This document shows positions 7,423-13,471 of a DNA stretch of 13,471 nucleotides, piece after piece (the stretch's first letter is position 1; each line of letters starts with the position of its first letter). Position numbers and translations under genes: made by a program. The notes under the pieces are model-generated. The model worked only from the letters and a program-made list of their open reading frames with translations. It was not told where the DNA came from and did no database searches. Origin of the DNA: Cephalothrix spiralis. Taxonomy: Eukaryota > Nemertea > Palaeonemertea > Archinemertea > Cephalotrichidae. Location of the stretch: the NCBI GenBank assembly GCA_032353305.1, contig JAUCNG010003347.1, positions 1,941 to 15,411 of the forward strand. The letters are read 5' to 3'.

Positions 7423-9759
7423 ATGGATAAAGACAAATTACATATTGCAATTTATGGTGCTATCAATATGCTCTCGTTTATTAAAGAGCGTAAGCACGAG
7501 TTCTTGCATGACTTGTCAGGGGATGGTTATTTGAATATTCTAAAATACGTTATTGACACGGAGGAGGACATTCATGCGACTGATTCAGATGGCTTTACGA
7601 TGTTACACTTTGCTTCATCTGGTGGACATTGCGACACCGTCACTTATCTCCTTAATAAAAATGCAAATGTCAATCATGAAGAAGAGGCAGGTCAGACACC
7701 ATTGTTATATGCTGTGTATAAGAATCATTTATGTTGTGTAAGAATTCTTATTGAAAATGGGGCAACAGTTGATCATAAAAGCAAACTTTGTGGAACACCG
7801 TTAATAATCGCTGCGCAGGAGGGTCACTTAGACCCTTTAAAATGTCTAATTAAAAACAATGCAAATGTTAATCATGAAGATAAGGTTGGTTGGACACCAT
7901 TGTTTTCAGCTGTGAATGAGGATCATTTGAATTGTGTAAGAATTCTTATTGAAAATGGGGCAACAGTTGATCATAAAAGCAAACTTTGTGAAACACCGTT
8001 AATATTCGCTGCGCAGGAGGGTCACTTAGACACTTTAAAATGTCTAATTAAAAACAATGCAAATGTTAACCATGAAGATAAGGTTGGTTGGACACCATTG
8101 TTTTTTGCTGTGAATAAGGATAATTTGGATTGTGTAAAAATTCTCATTGAAAATGGGGCAACAGTTGATCATATAGACAAAAATGGTTCGACACCGTTAT
8201 CAATAGCTGCGATTAACGGTCACTTGGATAATTTAAAATATCTATACCATGCAAGTGGATTAGGCCAGATGCCATTGACAATCGTCAAATCGGATCAGCG
8301 CTATTTCTCCTTTATTAATTTGGTAACAAACTCTTCAATGGGTAATGTTGAAATAATTATATTTATTCTACGTAACATGTTTGGGGTTGTTATAGATTAT
8401 ACAAAATATACACAAGCGTATTTAGATTCCAGTTCCTCCGATTCCCAATCAATATTTTCTAAAAACCTATCAATTCGCATCAGAAATGTTCAAACCTGTT
8501 ATAAAATATTAGAAGAAATTTTTGTCATCACCGGTATACAGGTACCGATTTATTTGAATATCATAACTGATAATATAAAATCTCTTAAATATATACTAGG
8601 GCGTGAAAAAGAAGTTTCGAGATTTCTGATCGATTATAAAGGAGAAGAAAAAACAATTAACGATTTAATAATAGGGATTATCGTATCGGAGGAAAATAAA
8701 GACGTAATGACGGGTGTCAAAGTTCAAGATAAAGTAATAGGTAGGGGCGCTTTTGGAGTTGTGAAATTAGGTTCTGTTGAACTTTCCGATTGTGAAGTCC
8801 AGAAGGTTGCAGTAAAATGTATCGATATACAAAAACATATCAGTAACCTTTCAAACCTTGATGAAGAAGTCAAATCATTGATAGAGTCAAGGAATGACTA
8901 TCTTGTCAAATTTTATGGCCATAAGATACAATTCGTTTATGAGACCACACTCATATATCTAGTAATGGAACTTTGCGATCAGGATTTACACAATTTTTAC
9001 GTTGTGAATGGAAAAGTTAACGATTCAAATCCCAGCAAAGCAACTGATTTCATAAAGAGTTTCCAGCAGTTTTGTCAGCATGCTATTCATGTTCTTAGTG
9101 GTGTGTCATATATTCATTCGAAATCATATGTCCATAAAGACATCAAATTGCAAAATGTCCTTCTTAGTTTTGATAACAAGGCTAAGATATGTGATCTCGG
9201 GCTATCCGACCTCTTGGAAGGGGATGTGCAGGTAACTGGTCAGTTTAAAGGGACTCCTATTTACTCCGCTCCAGAAGTTCTATGTACCCCTAGAAGGTAT
9301 TCCTCTGCATCTGATGTATTTTCAATTGGTCTTATCCTCACAGAAATGTACCGAGGTGTCAGATATTATCAGGCCGACCTTTTTGCCGGACGGCCTGTGG
9401 AAGACAGACTTGAATTATTTAGAAGAGGAGTAAAACCATATATTGGGGACATAAAATTTGAAATAGAGAAGGACGTTGCATCTACCATTAATAGATGTTT
9501 GGAATATGATCTCGCTAGTCGTATATCAGCTACAGAGGCACAACAGATGTTTGAGAAGGTTCTTGAAAAACTGCAGACTGAAAATCCAAGACTAGAACCG
9601 TTAGACCCGTTAGACAAAGTAAACTTCAATATTAGCGAAACTGTTTTAGATATATGGAGTCGAAGCTGCAGTCAAACACAGTCCTCTGAAGAGGGGATTC
9701 GCTCACATTTCTATTCAAGCGGAGCTTCATCTAGTCTGCCAAAGTTGGACTCGATGTAG
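7423..9759 (+). CDS. Ankyrin-repeat protein kinase, complete (copy 2)
   Basis: This is a 778-residue intronless gene. The start is supported by an A at -3 and G at +4 and by an in-frame TGA at 7411-7413. Residues 1-34 are unique, about 35-57 are a degenerate ankyrin repeat, 58-255 are six full 33-residue repeats, and 256-285 are a final partial one. Residues 286-433 form the unrecognised middle region shared with copy 1, including DYTKYTQAYLDSSSSDS and IRIRNVQTCYKI. The kinase domain spans about 434-715: glycine loop GRGAFG at 440-445, K465, E481 or E482, HKDIKLQN with D573 and N578, DLG with D591, APE ending at E618. All catalytic residues are present; DLG replaces DFG and HKD replaces HRD. 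The tail of about 60 residues is rich in serine. No signal peptide or membrane segment is seen, so a soluble intracellular Ser/Thr kinase using ankyrin repeats for target binding is inferred. Target and pathway are unknown. Confidence 0.95.
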   Translation: MDKDKLHIAIYGAINMLSFIKERKHEFLHDLSGDGYLNILKYVIDTEEDIHATDSDGFTMLHFASSGGHCDTVTYLLNKNANVNHEEEAGQTPLLYAVYKNHLCCVRILIENGATVDHKSKLCGTPLIIAAQEGHLDPLKCLIKNNANVNHEDKVGWTPLFSAVNEDHLNCVRILIENGATVDHKSKLCETPLIFAAQEGHLDTLKCLIKNNANVNHEDKVGWTPLFFAVNKDNLDCVKILIENGATVDHIDKNGSTPLSIAAINGHLDNLKYLYHASGLGQMPLTIVKSDQRYFSFINLVTNSSMGNVEIIIFILRNMFGVVIDYTKYTQAYLDSSSSDSQSIFSKNLSIRIRNVQTCYKILEEIFVITGIQVPIYLNIITDNIKSLKYILGREKEVSRFLIDYKGEEKTINDLIIGIIVSEENKDVMTGVKVQDKVIGRGAFGVVKLGSVELSDCEVQKVAVKCIDIQKHISNLSNLDEEVKSLIESRNDYLVKFYGHKIQFVYETTLIYLVMELCDQDLHNFYVVNGKVNDSNPSKATDFIKSFQQFCQHAIHVLSGVSYIHSKSYVHKDIKLQNVLLSFDNKAKICDLGLSDLLEGDVQVTGQFKGTPIYSAPEVLCTPRRYSSASDVFSIGLILTEMYRGVRYYQADLFAGRPVEDRLELFRRGVKPYIGDIKFEIEKDVASTINRCLEYDLASRISATEAQQMFEKVLEKLQTENPRLEPLDPLDKVNFNISETVLDIWSRSCSQTQSSEEGIRSHFYSSGASSSLPKLDSM
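7792..8187 (+). repeat. 198-bp tandem unit inside ankyrin region of copy 2
   Basis: Bases 7792-7989 and 7990-8187 are near-identical two-repeat units (residues 124-189 and 190-255). The GCTGCGCAGGAGGGTCACTT block is shared exactly. Later parts diverge slightly more, mainly near the end of the second unit. The unit length matches copy 1, but the first repeat of the pair differs (KNNANVNHEDK here), so the expansion was probably separate or has been homogenised within each gene. Confidence 0.85.
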
Positions 9760-9969
9760 CTTTAGTCTCTTTTAGGCTTATATAGGGATCACACCTATTG
9801 TTTTCAGAGTAGGCTTCAACTGCAAACTTTCAAAGCGACTGTTGTTTATACAAGACCTTATTCAGAGTTAATTATATCAGATGAATTTGTATTTTCGGTC
9901 GTTTTTTACCTTTCAAAAAATATTTTGGACTTGTATAACGAAGCATATCAATAATCAATATAGTGCTAA
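9760..9969. other. 3' flank of copy 2 with residual similarity to 3' flank of copy 1
   Basis: GGCTTCAACTGC near 9811-9822 matches the same word near 1964-1975 behind copy 1. The duplicated block therefore extended past the coding region, up to about where the LINE begins behind copy 1. No AATAAA lies in this part. Confidence 0.45.
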
Positions 9970-10054
9970 TATTTCAATAGTTTTGTCAAGATGTGATTCA
10001 TATTCTTAGTGGTGTGTAGTATTCATTCGAAATAATATGTCCATAAAGACATCA
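9970..10054 (+). pseudogene. Relic of a third ankyrin-kinase gene (catalytic-loop segment)
   Basis: This stretch matches 9061-9145 of copy 2 and 1301-1386 of copy 1, including ATTCTTAGTGGTGTGT, ATTCATTCGAAAT and ATATGTCCATAAAGACATCA, which encodes the HKDI of the catalytic loop. Small indels and an in-frame TAG inside the match make it non-functional. Weaker similarity may run on to about 10098. It matches copy 1 better at one diagnostic point (CATATTCTTAG, where copy 2 has CATGTTCTTAG). It is a duplicated scrap lying about 210 bp after the stop of copy 2. Confidence 0.8.
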
Positions 10055-10122
10055 CATTTTTTGGATTCATTTTAACTTGTAATAATCAAGGACTAGGAAA
10101 TTTCTTTCTTTCAATCATGCAC

Positions 10123-10128
10123 AATAAA
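10123..10128 (+). terminator. Candidate polyadenylation signal AATAAA
   Basis: This is the first plus-strand AATAAA after the stop of copy 2, about 360 bp downstream. If used, the transcript would include the kinase relic in its 3' untranslated region. Such hexamers are frequent in AT-rich DNA. Confidence 0.3.
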
Positions 10129-10315
10129 AGAAAATGAAGTGTACATAATCTAGGTAGTACCTATGCAGAACATGTATGTCGCTAATGCATAGGCAAACCT
10201 AAAATAAATTTGGTTTTGAATATACAAGGTCATACAATAATTTCTGATTGGATGATATTATGAATAATTGAATTAAATAGTATTATAACATAGGCTCTGT
10301 ATTACCCTCATACTA

Positions 10316-10397
10316 AAAAACAGGTGAATTATTTCTTATTATACCCCGGGTGTGACGACACACCCAGTGTATAATAGAAAAAAATTCACCTGTTTTT
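10316..10397. repeat. 82-nt hairpin
   Basis: AAAAACAGGTGAATT (10316-10330) pairs with AATTCACCTGTTTTT (10383-10397). Pairing continues inward through TTATTATACC and GGGTGTG with about six mismatches, down to a tiny loop near 10355-10358. Size and imperfect pairing resemble a miRNA precursor, but a small MITE is at least as likely because the flanks are repeat-rich. Confidence 0.75.
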
Positions 10398-10435
10398 CCG
10401 CTGTCATCATTAGTCTCATAATAAGTGAATAAAAT

Positions 10436-10811
10436 AGCTGTTTAAAATGTTTTTGATTTCAATTTTTAGATTTTTGAATAATTTGTTAATATGTACAATT
10501 ATTATCTTTAACTTTAATAAATACATATAGGCCTACACTGTAGTTGTTTATTTATGCACTTCTGGTCATTATTACACTGTATTTATGCACTCGACCTTCC
10601 AGGTCTCGTGCGAATTCTCGTAATGAAATCCGAACCAATCGACTAATCATAAAGTAATATTATATTATAGCCTTCGAAGTGATTCAATCCTTATATAGGG
10701 GTGTCGGTTTTGATTATTTATGAGTTTTGCTTTAGTTTATTGTTTTCGTTTAAGACTATTCGGTGGTGTTGGGTCATTTTGAAAATTTCGAAACAATGAA
10801 CCACTTCTCCT
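10436..10811 (+). repeat. Dispersed repeat, copy B, interrupted by half a hairpin
   Basis: Same family and orientation as 4433-4770. The shared words are AGCTGTTTAAAATGTTTTTG, CACTTCTGGTCAT, CAATCCTTATATAG with CGGTTTTGATTA, and ATTTTGAAAATTTCGAAACA. At the position of copy A's palindrome it holds the segment 10588-10660. It lies in the intron after the minus-strand exon at 10845-10960. Confidence 0.6.
10588..10660 (-). repeat. Single-arm copy of the 4798-4890 hairpin
   Basis: Its reverse complement matches about 4782-4853: TAATATTACTTTA, GATTAGTCG, TTGGTTCGGATTT, ATTACGAGAATT, CACGAGACC, a short loop and GGTCGAGTG. The second arm is missing apart from the first nine bases, so this copy cannot form the long hairpin. 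Confidence 0.75.
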
Positions 10812-10844
10812 TTTCTTCTGAGGTAATAAGATTAATTTACTTAC

Positions 10845-10960
10845 CTATTACACTTTCTAACAAGAAGGCTGACATGACAGAATTTGAATAATAACCAAGA
10901 TCAAAGACAGCAGGTAGTTTAGTAACTGGTTGAATGAATTGATTTTCGTTAATAGTTGTT
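10845..10960 (-). CDS. GPAM: Glycerol-3-phosphate acyltransferase, mitochondrial type: internal exon (C-terminal domain)
   Basis: This exon, 116 nt, is read on the minus strand from 10960 to 10845. The acceptor is a T-rich tract ending TTTTTTTCAG (10961-10970) and the donor is GTAAGT (10839-10844). Joined in phase to the exon at 12011-12153 it reads through without stops and contains LPAVFDLGYYSNSVMSAFLL followed by ESVIG. The (E/D)L.YYSN..(L/M)..F.LE...(A/G) pattern is characteristic of the C-terminal region of mitochondrial GPAT1/GPAT2 and resembles the YYRN region of bacterial PlsB. The family transfers acyl from acyl-CoA to sn-glycerol-3-phosphate, the first step of glycerolipid synthesis, at the mitochondrial outer membrane. 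The acyltransferase active site lies upstream, outside the window. The exon ends in phase 1 at a strong donor, so at least one more exon follows to the left. I found none between here and the kinase gene. Confidence 0.65.
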
Positions 10961-12010
10961 CTGAAAAAAATAAAGTTAAACATAATTTTAAACTTTTAAT
11001 TTGATCATGACATTTCGAACATGTCGGACCCCGAGCAGACCTAAGTCGATCACCTTTCTCATGGTATAGGGAGCCCTAGCAAGAAGGTCCCAATGTGGTA
11101 TGGCAATAGTCAGACGACAAGGGCCGGGAAGGTATTGATATCAGTTAAGTCCCGCCTAGAGGGGTTCATTCGAAAAGCGAAATGACGAAATGGTCATTAA
11201 AATTCCCCAAAAATCATATTAAATTTATTCTGGTTAATGACAAATAATTAAAAACGTATTATAATCTATTTTTACTGGCATAGCATGCAAAAACGCAAAT
11301 AATTTTACAAATTTTTATTATCATATTGCATCCGCATGACAAAATGTTTTATTTCAGAGAATTTTCCCTGGCAATTAAGTTACAATTCCGTGACCATTTT
11401 CAATTCCCTGACTTTACCGGTTTTACCCGATACTATTGACACATTCTTTGCTGAGTCTACGCTGATAACAAAAGAGTAATTTTCACTGACCTGGGGACAA
11501 CACTTAAAATTATCTTATCATTTTCTTTAAATTGTCAAAGTCGAGGTCGGGGCCCACCTCGGATTTCGGAATTGTACTGGGAAAGGAAGACCAGGTTACC
11601 CAAGATTATTAAAAGTGTGTCCCTCTACATGTAGGTCGGGAAAATTCCTCTCTCTGGTGTTAACAGCGGGGGTCAAGTGTTATACCGACCACACCTCCTC
11701 CTGTGGGGAATTCCATGACTAGTGCATAACGAACCGGGTGTCTGAGGTCTTCTCGAATATACAGACGATCCGCTTGATTTACCCGTGTGCCCCGGTTTAC
11801 CTCGAAGGGAGGGTCAGCGTCCCATTCCACATATTTAACCTGAGCTAGCTACCCAGGAAGCAATAAGCGCTATGGAACCTGCCTTAGGTTCTTCACGATG
11901 GAAAGAGGCGCCAAGCCTTGGTCTTTATACCGGTACTTCCGGAAGACAAGCCCAGATCTCAACCATCGCGCGGCAAACTAAATAATTAAAAATCTAATTT
12001 GTCTAATCAC
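10961..12010 (-). other. Intron of the acyltransferase gene, with a GC-richer unexplained block
   Basis: This is the 1050-nt intron between two acyltransferase exons. About 11015-11170 and 11530-11985 are clearly richer in G and C than their surroundings and hold no open frame of note. A short hairpin is CGAGGT (11542-11547) with ACCTCG (11556-11561). TTCCCTGGCA and TTCCCTGACTTT near 11365-11415 resemble the TTCCAGGACTTT words of the next intron. The block is probably an old insertion of a repeat I cannot name. Confidence 0.5.
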
Positions 12011-12153
12011 CTAGATACCAAAGGACCTAATGTATCACAAGCGTAGTCAATGACGTCATCCATATCTCCACTGAATCCAACATCTCTACCACGGATGTTC
12101 AATTCTTCCTTTAACCATGTCATGCCTTTTGATATGTCATTGATAAATGCACC
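12011..12153 (-). CDS. GPAM: Glycerol-3-phosphate acyltransferase, mitochondrial type: internal exon
   Basis: This 143-nt exon is read from 12153 to 12011. The acceptor is TTATTTTTCAG (12154-12164) and the donor is AG|GTGATT (12005-12010). It starts in phase 0, ends with two bases over, and its frame is open throughout. It encodes GAFINDISKGMTWLKEEL, then an R.RDVGFSGD motif and DDVIDYACDTLG. In the GPAT1 family the matching segment has a helix with W/E-rich residues, then a (D/E)(L/V)GFSG..(D/E)DVV..A..LLG pattern, which fits well. The adjoining exons at 13430 and 10845 join in frame on both sides. That three-exon agreement is the main support. A paralogue such as GPAT2 cannot be separated from GPAT1 on this fragment. 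Confidence 0.7.
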
Positions 12154-12338
12154 CTGAAAAATAAATTAATCCAATTTTTTAATCGATTTTATTAAAACTT
12201 ATATTAAATTCGACTATGGTTCGTACATTTCCTGTGGCTATACAATATTACTAATTAAACCAGCTAAACGTCGAGAAAGTTAATCCACACCAGCTAAACG
12301 ATAAGGCAGGGTTCACACGGATTATTTTCAGCAAATTG

Positions 12339-12791
12339 CCAGGTATTTTCAATGATCCTTCCAGGACTTTTTCCAGAAATTCCAGGACTGTTGAAAATGA
12401 ATGTCCGAGAAAAATTATAAAACCAAGGCCCATAATTGCGATTTTAAGGTACTTAGCGGAATTACCATTTAGGAATTGGATACATTTTACATGTACATGT
12501 ATCAATTGAGAGAGAAAAATGTTATTTTTGCGCACCTTTTAACACGAATATTGTTATATTATGTTATCGAGCTGAGCGAAGCGAGGCGTGGAAAATTTTG
12601 AAAATCATGAGTGATTTCGCGATTTTAAGGCACTTTGAAATGTAATGCGTCAAAAAACTGAGATGTCATTTTATTTTTTCCAGGACTTTTTTAATATTTC
12701 CAGCAGGACTTTTGTCAAAATTCCAGGACTTTTCCAGGATTTTCAGGACTTACAAAAATTTTTTCCAGGGTTTCAATTAAGGACTTTCAGG
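12339..12791. repeat. Clusters of a TTCCAGGACTTTT word
   Basis: The word or close variants occur at 12359, 12380, 12678, 12721, 12732, 12742 and 12763, in two clusters (12339-12391 and 12671-12791). A 17-base direct repeat, GCGATTTTAAGG(T/C)ACTT, lies between them at 12438-12454 and 12619-12635. This looks like a decayed low-complexity minisatellite or the body of a repeat element. Confidence 0.55.
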
Positions 12792-13149
12792 CGAAGTCAG
12801 TGGCAAAGTGGGAATTTATTAAAGACACATATGATAGAGCTATAACATGTAAATAACCGAAAATATGGCGCTGGCTAAAATTATCTAATTAAACGTAGAG
12901 CAGAAAACTGAACAAACGCAGAGTAAAATGGTATGTACATTTTTTTGATTATCAAATATTTCTTTCAATTTTTGATTATTTTTATAATGGATATGAGGAA
13001 AGCTCTGATTTATCTATCTTTGTTTATTTCAATGAATATCTATCTCTGGCTTCCTGTTTTAGTGACCCTGCAAGGTATAGCCAAAGAACCTGGAGACCAC
13101 CTACCGGCTACTCTTATACATGCAATTTCTTGCACTTATCGAATAGCCC

Positions 13150-13200
13150 CCCCGGCTTCTTTTTTGTGCATGAACTATTCTCATACACACCAAGCCGGGG
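13150..13200. repeat. Inverted repeat with GC-rich 9-bp stem
   Basis: CCCCGGCTT (13150-13158) pairs exactly with AAGCCGGGG (13192-13200). Inside it, TGTGCATGA and TCATACACA pair partly. A further small hairpin, ACCCAG (13245-13250) with CTGGGT (13260-13265), follows. Both lie in a GC-richer island of the intron. Confidence 0.6.
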
Positions 13201-13429
13201 CAATTAAATTCGTCGCAATTACCTTTGATTTTTGCATTCACGCAACCCAGTCTGGGGCACTGGGTGTCAACTCGTATAGATCAGACGGTTCCAGCTGGGA
13301 ATAAAGTTATCTGTTGAGAATTTCATTAAAATCAATAAATGCCGAGCTCGATTTTCTGTCTAACAGTTGGTAATTTTCAAAATGTTATTCATTGATAATA
13401 AATAAAGGTTTTCAAAACAAAAATATTAC

Positions 13430-13471
13430 CTGTCTGTATTTGTTAAGCAGTAAAAAGCCAAGTAGATGTGT
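13430..13471 (-). CDS. GPAM: Glycerol-3-phosphate acyltransferase, mitochondrial type: partial exon at window edge
   Basis: Only the last 42 nt of this exon are inside the window. Read from 13471 to 13430 they give THLLGFLLLNKYRQ and end at the donor CAG|GTAATA (13424-13429) in phase 0. The segment matches the AFLLL.(K/R)(Y/H)RQ stretch that precedes the C-terminal domain in mitochondrial GPATs, and it joins in frame to the exon starting at 12153. The catalytic acyltransferase domain and N-terminus would lie further right, beyond the window. Confidence 0.65.

Larger units (their letters stand above)
12154..13429 (-). other. Intron of the acyltransferase gene, repeat-filled
   Basis: This 1276-nt intron lies between the exons at 13430 and 12011. 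It contains the TTCCAGGACTTT word clusters, a GAGCGAAGCGAGG-type stretch near 12572-12586, and the hairpin-bearing block 13040-13310. Open frames inside it are short or compositionally odd and not convincing. Confidence 0.6.

Noticed and set aside
9794-9820. Possible 25-nt mini-exon of the acyltransferase gene on the minus strand (TTTGCAG ... GTGTGA)
   Set aside because: The same words occur in the 3' flank of copy 1, so this is duplicated flanking DNA. The peptide does not continue the family pattern.
11940-11990. Possible Helitron 3' end (CTTCCGGAAG palindrome followed by GC-rich bases and CTAA)
   Set aside because: The palindrome has no loop and lies too far from the CTAA, and no matching 5' end was found.
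12251-12845. Frames rich in FQDF-type residues on either strand
   Set aside because: They arise from translation of the repeated TTCCAGGACTTTT word.
12933-13304. Plus-strand frame of 123 codons with a hydrophobic start
   Set aside because: It lies within an acyltransferase intron, its N-terminal half is AT-driven and its C-terminal half runs through an inverted repeat. No conserved motif is seen.

Overview
The window looks like nuclear DNA of an animal, most likely a marine invertebrate. The evidence is spliced minus-strand exons with canonical GT/AG borders, decayed non-LTR retrotransposon relics, many foldback elements of MITE type, AT-rich intergenic DNA, and animal-type proteins in the standard code. 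Frequent CATGTA/TACATG motifs (for example 12488-12501) would suit a mollusc or another lophotrochozoan, but this is only an inference.

Layout. (1) Positions 1-1917 (+) hold the 3' part of an intronless gene for an ankyrin-repeat/protein-kinase protein; its 5' end lies outside the window. (2) 1996-2690 is a decayed LINE reverse-transcriptase C-terminal region lying just behind that gene. (3) 2691-3509 holds nothing recognisable. (4) 3510-5138 is a cluster of inverted repeats: a 513-bp foldback element, a smaller foldback, a perfect 38-bp palindrome, a 93-nt hairpin, an interleaved (pseudoknot-like) pair of inverted repeats and an 86-nt near-perfect hairpin. (5) 5139-7348 is AT-rich non-coding DNA with one more LINE relic (about 6024-6224). 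(6) 7423-9759 (+) is a complete intronless paralogue of the first gene, 778 aa. (7) 9970-10054 is a short relic of a third kinase copy. (8) 10316-10397 is a further hairpin, and 10436-10811 is a second copy of the dispersed repeat seen at 4433-4770. (9) From 10845 to the right edge, three minus-strand exons encode part of the C-terminal domain of a mitochondrial-type glycerol-3-phosphate acyltransferase (GPAM/GPAT class); their introns carry repeats.

How the genes relate. The two ankyrin-kinase genes are tandem same-strand paralogues with the same order of parts: ankyrin repeats, an unrecognised conserved middle region of roughly 150 residues, then a kinase domain with all main catalytic motifs. 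Both show near-identical 198-bp (two-repeat) tandem units. Parts of the kinase domain are almost identical at the nucleotide level while neighbouring parts differ, which suggests gene conversion. The kinase relic shows the family was once larger here. The acyltransferase gene has an unrelated, metabolic role. Its last visible exon ends in a strong splice donor, so its remaining exons must lie to the left; the ankyrin-kinase gene at 7423-9759 may therefore sit, antisense, inside one of its introns.
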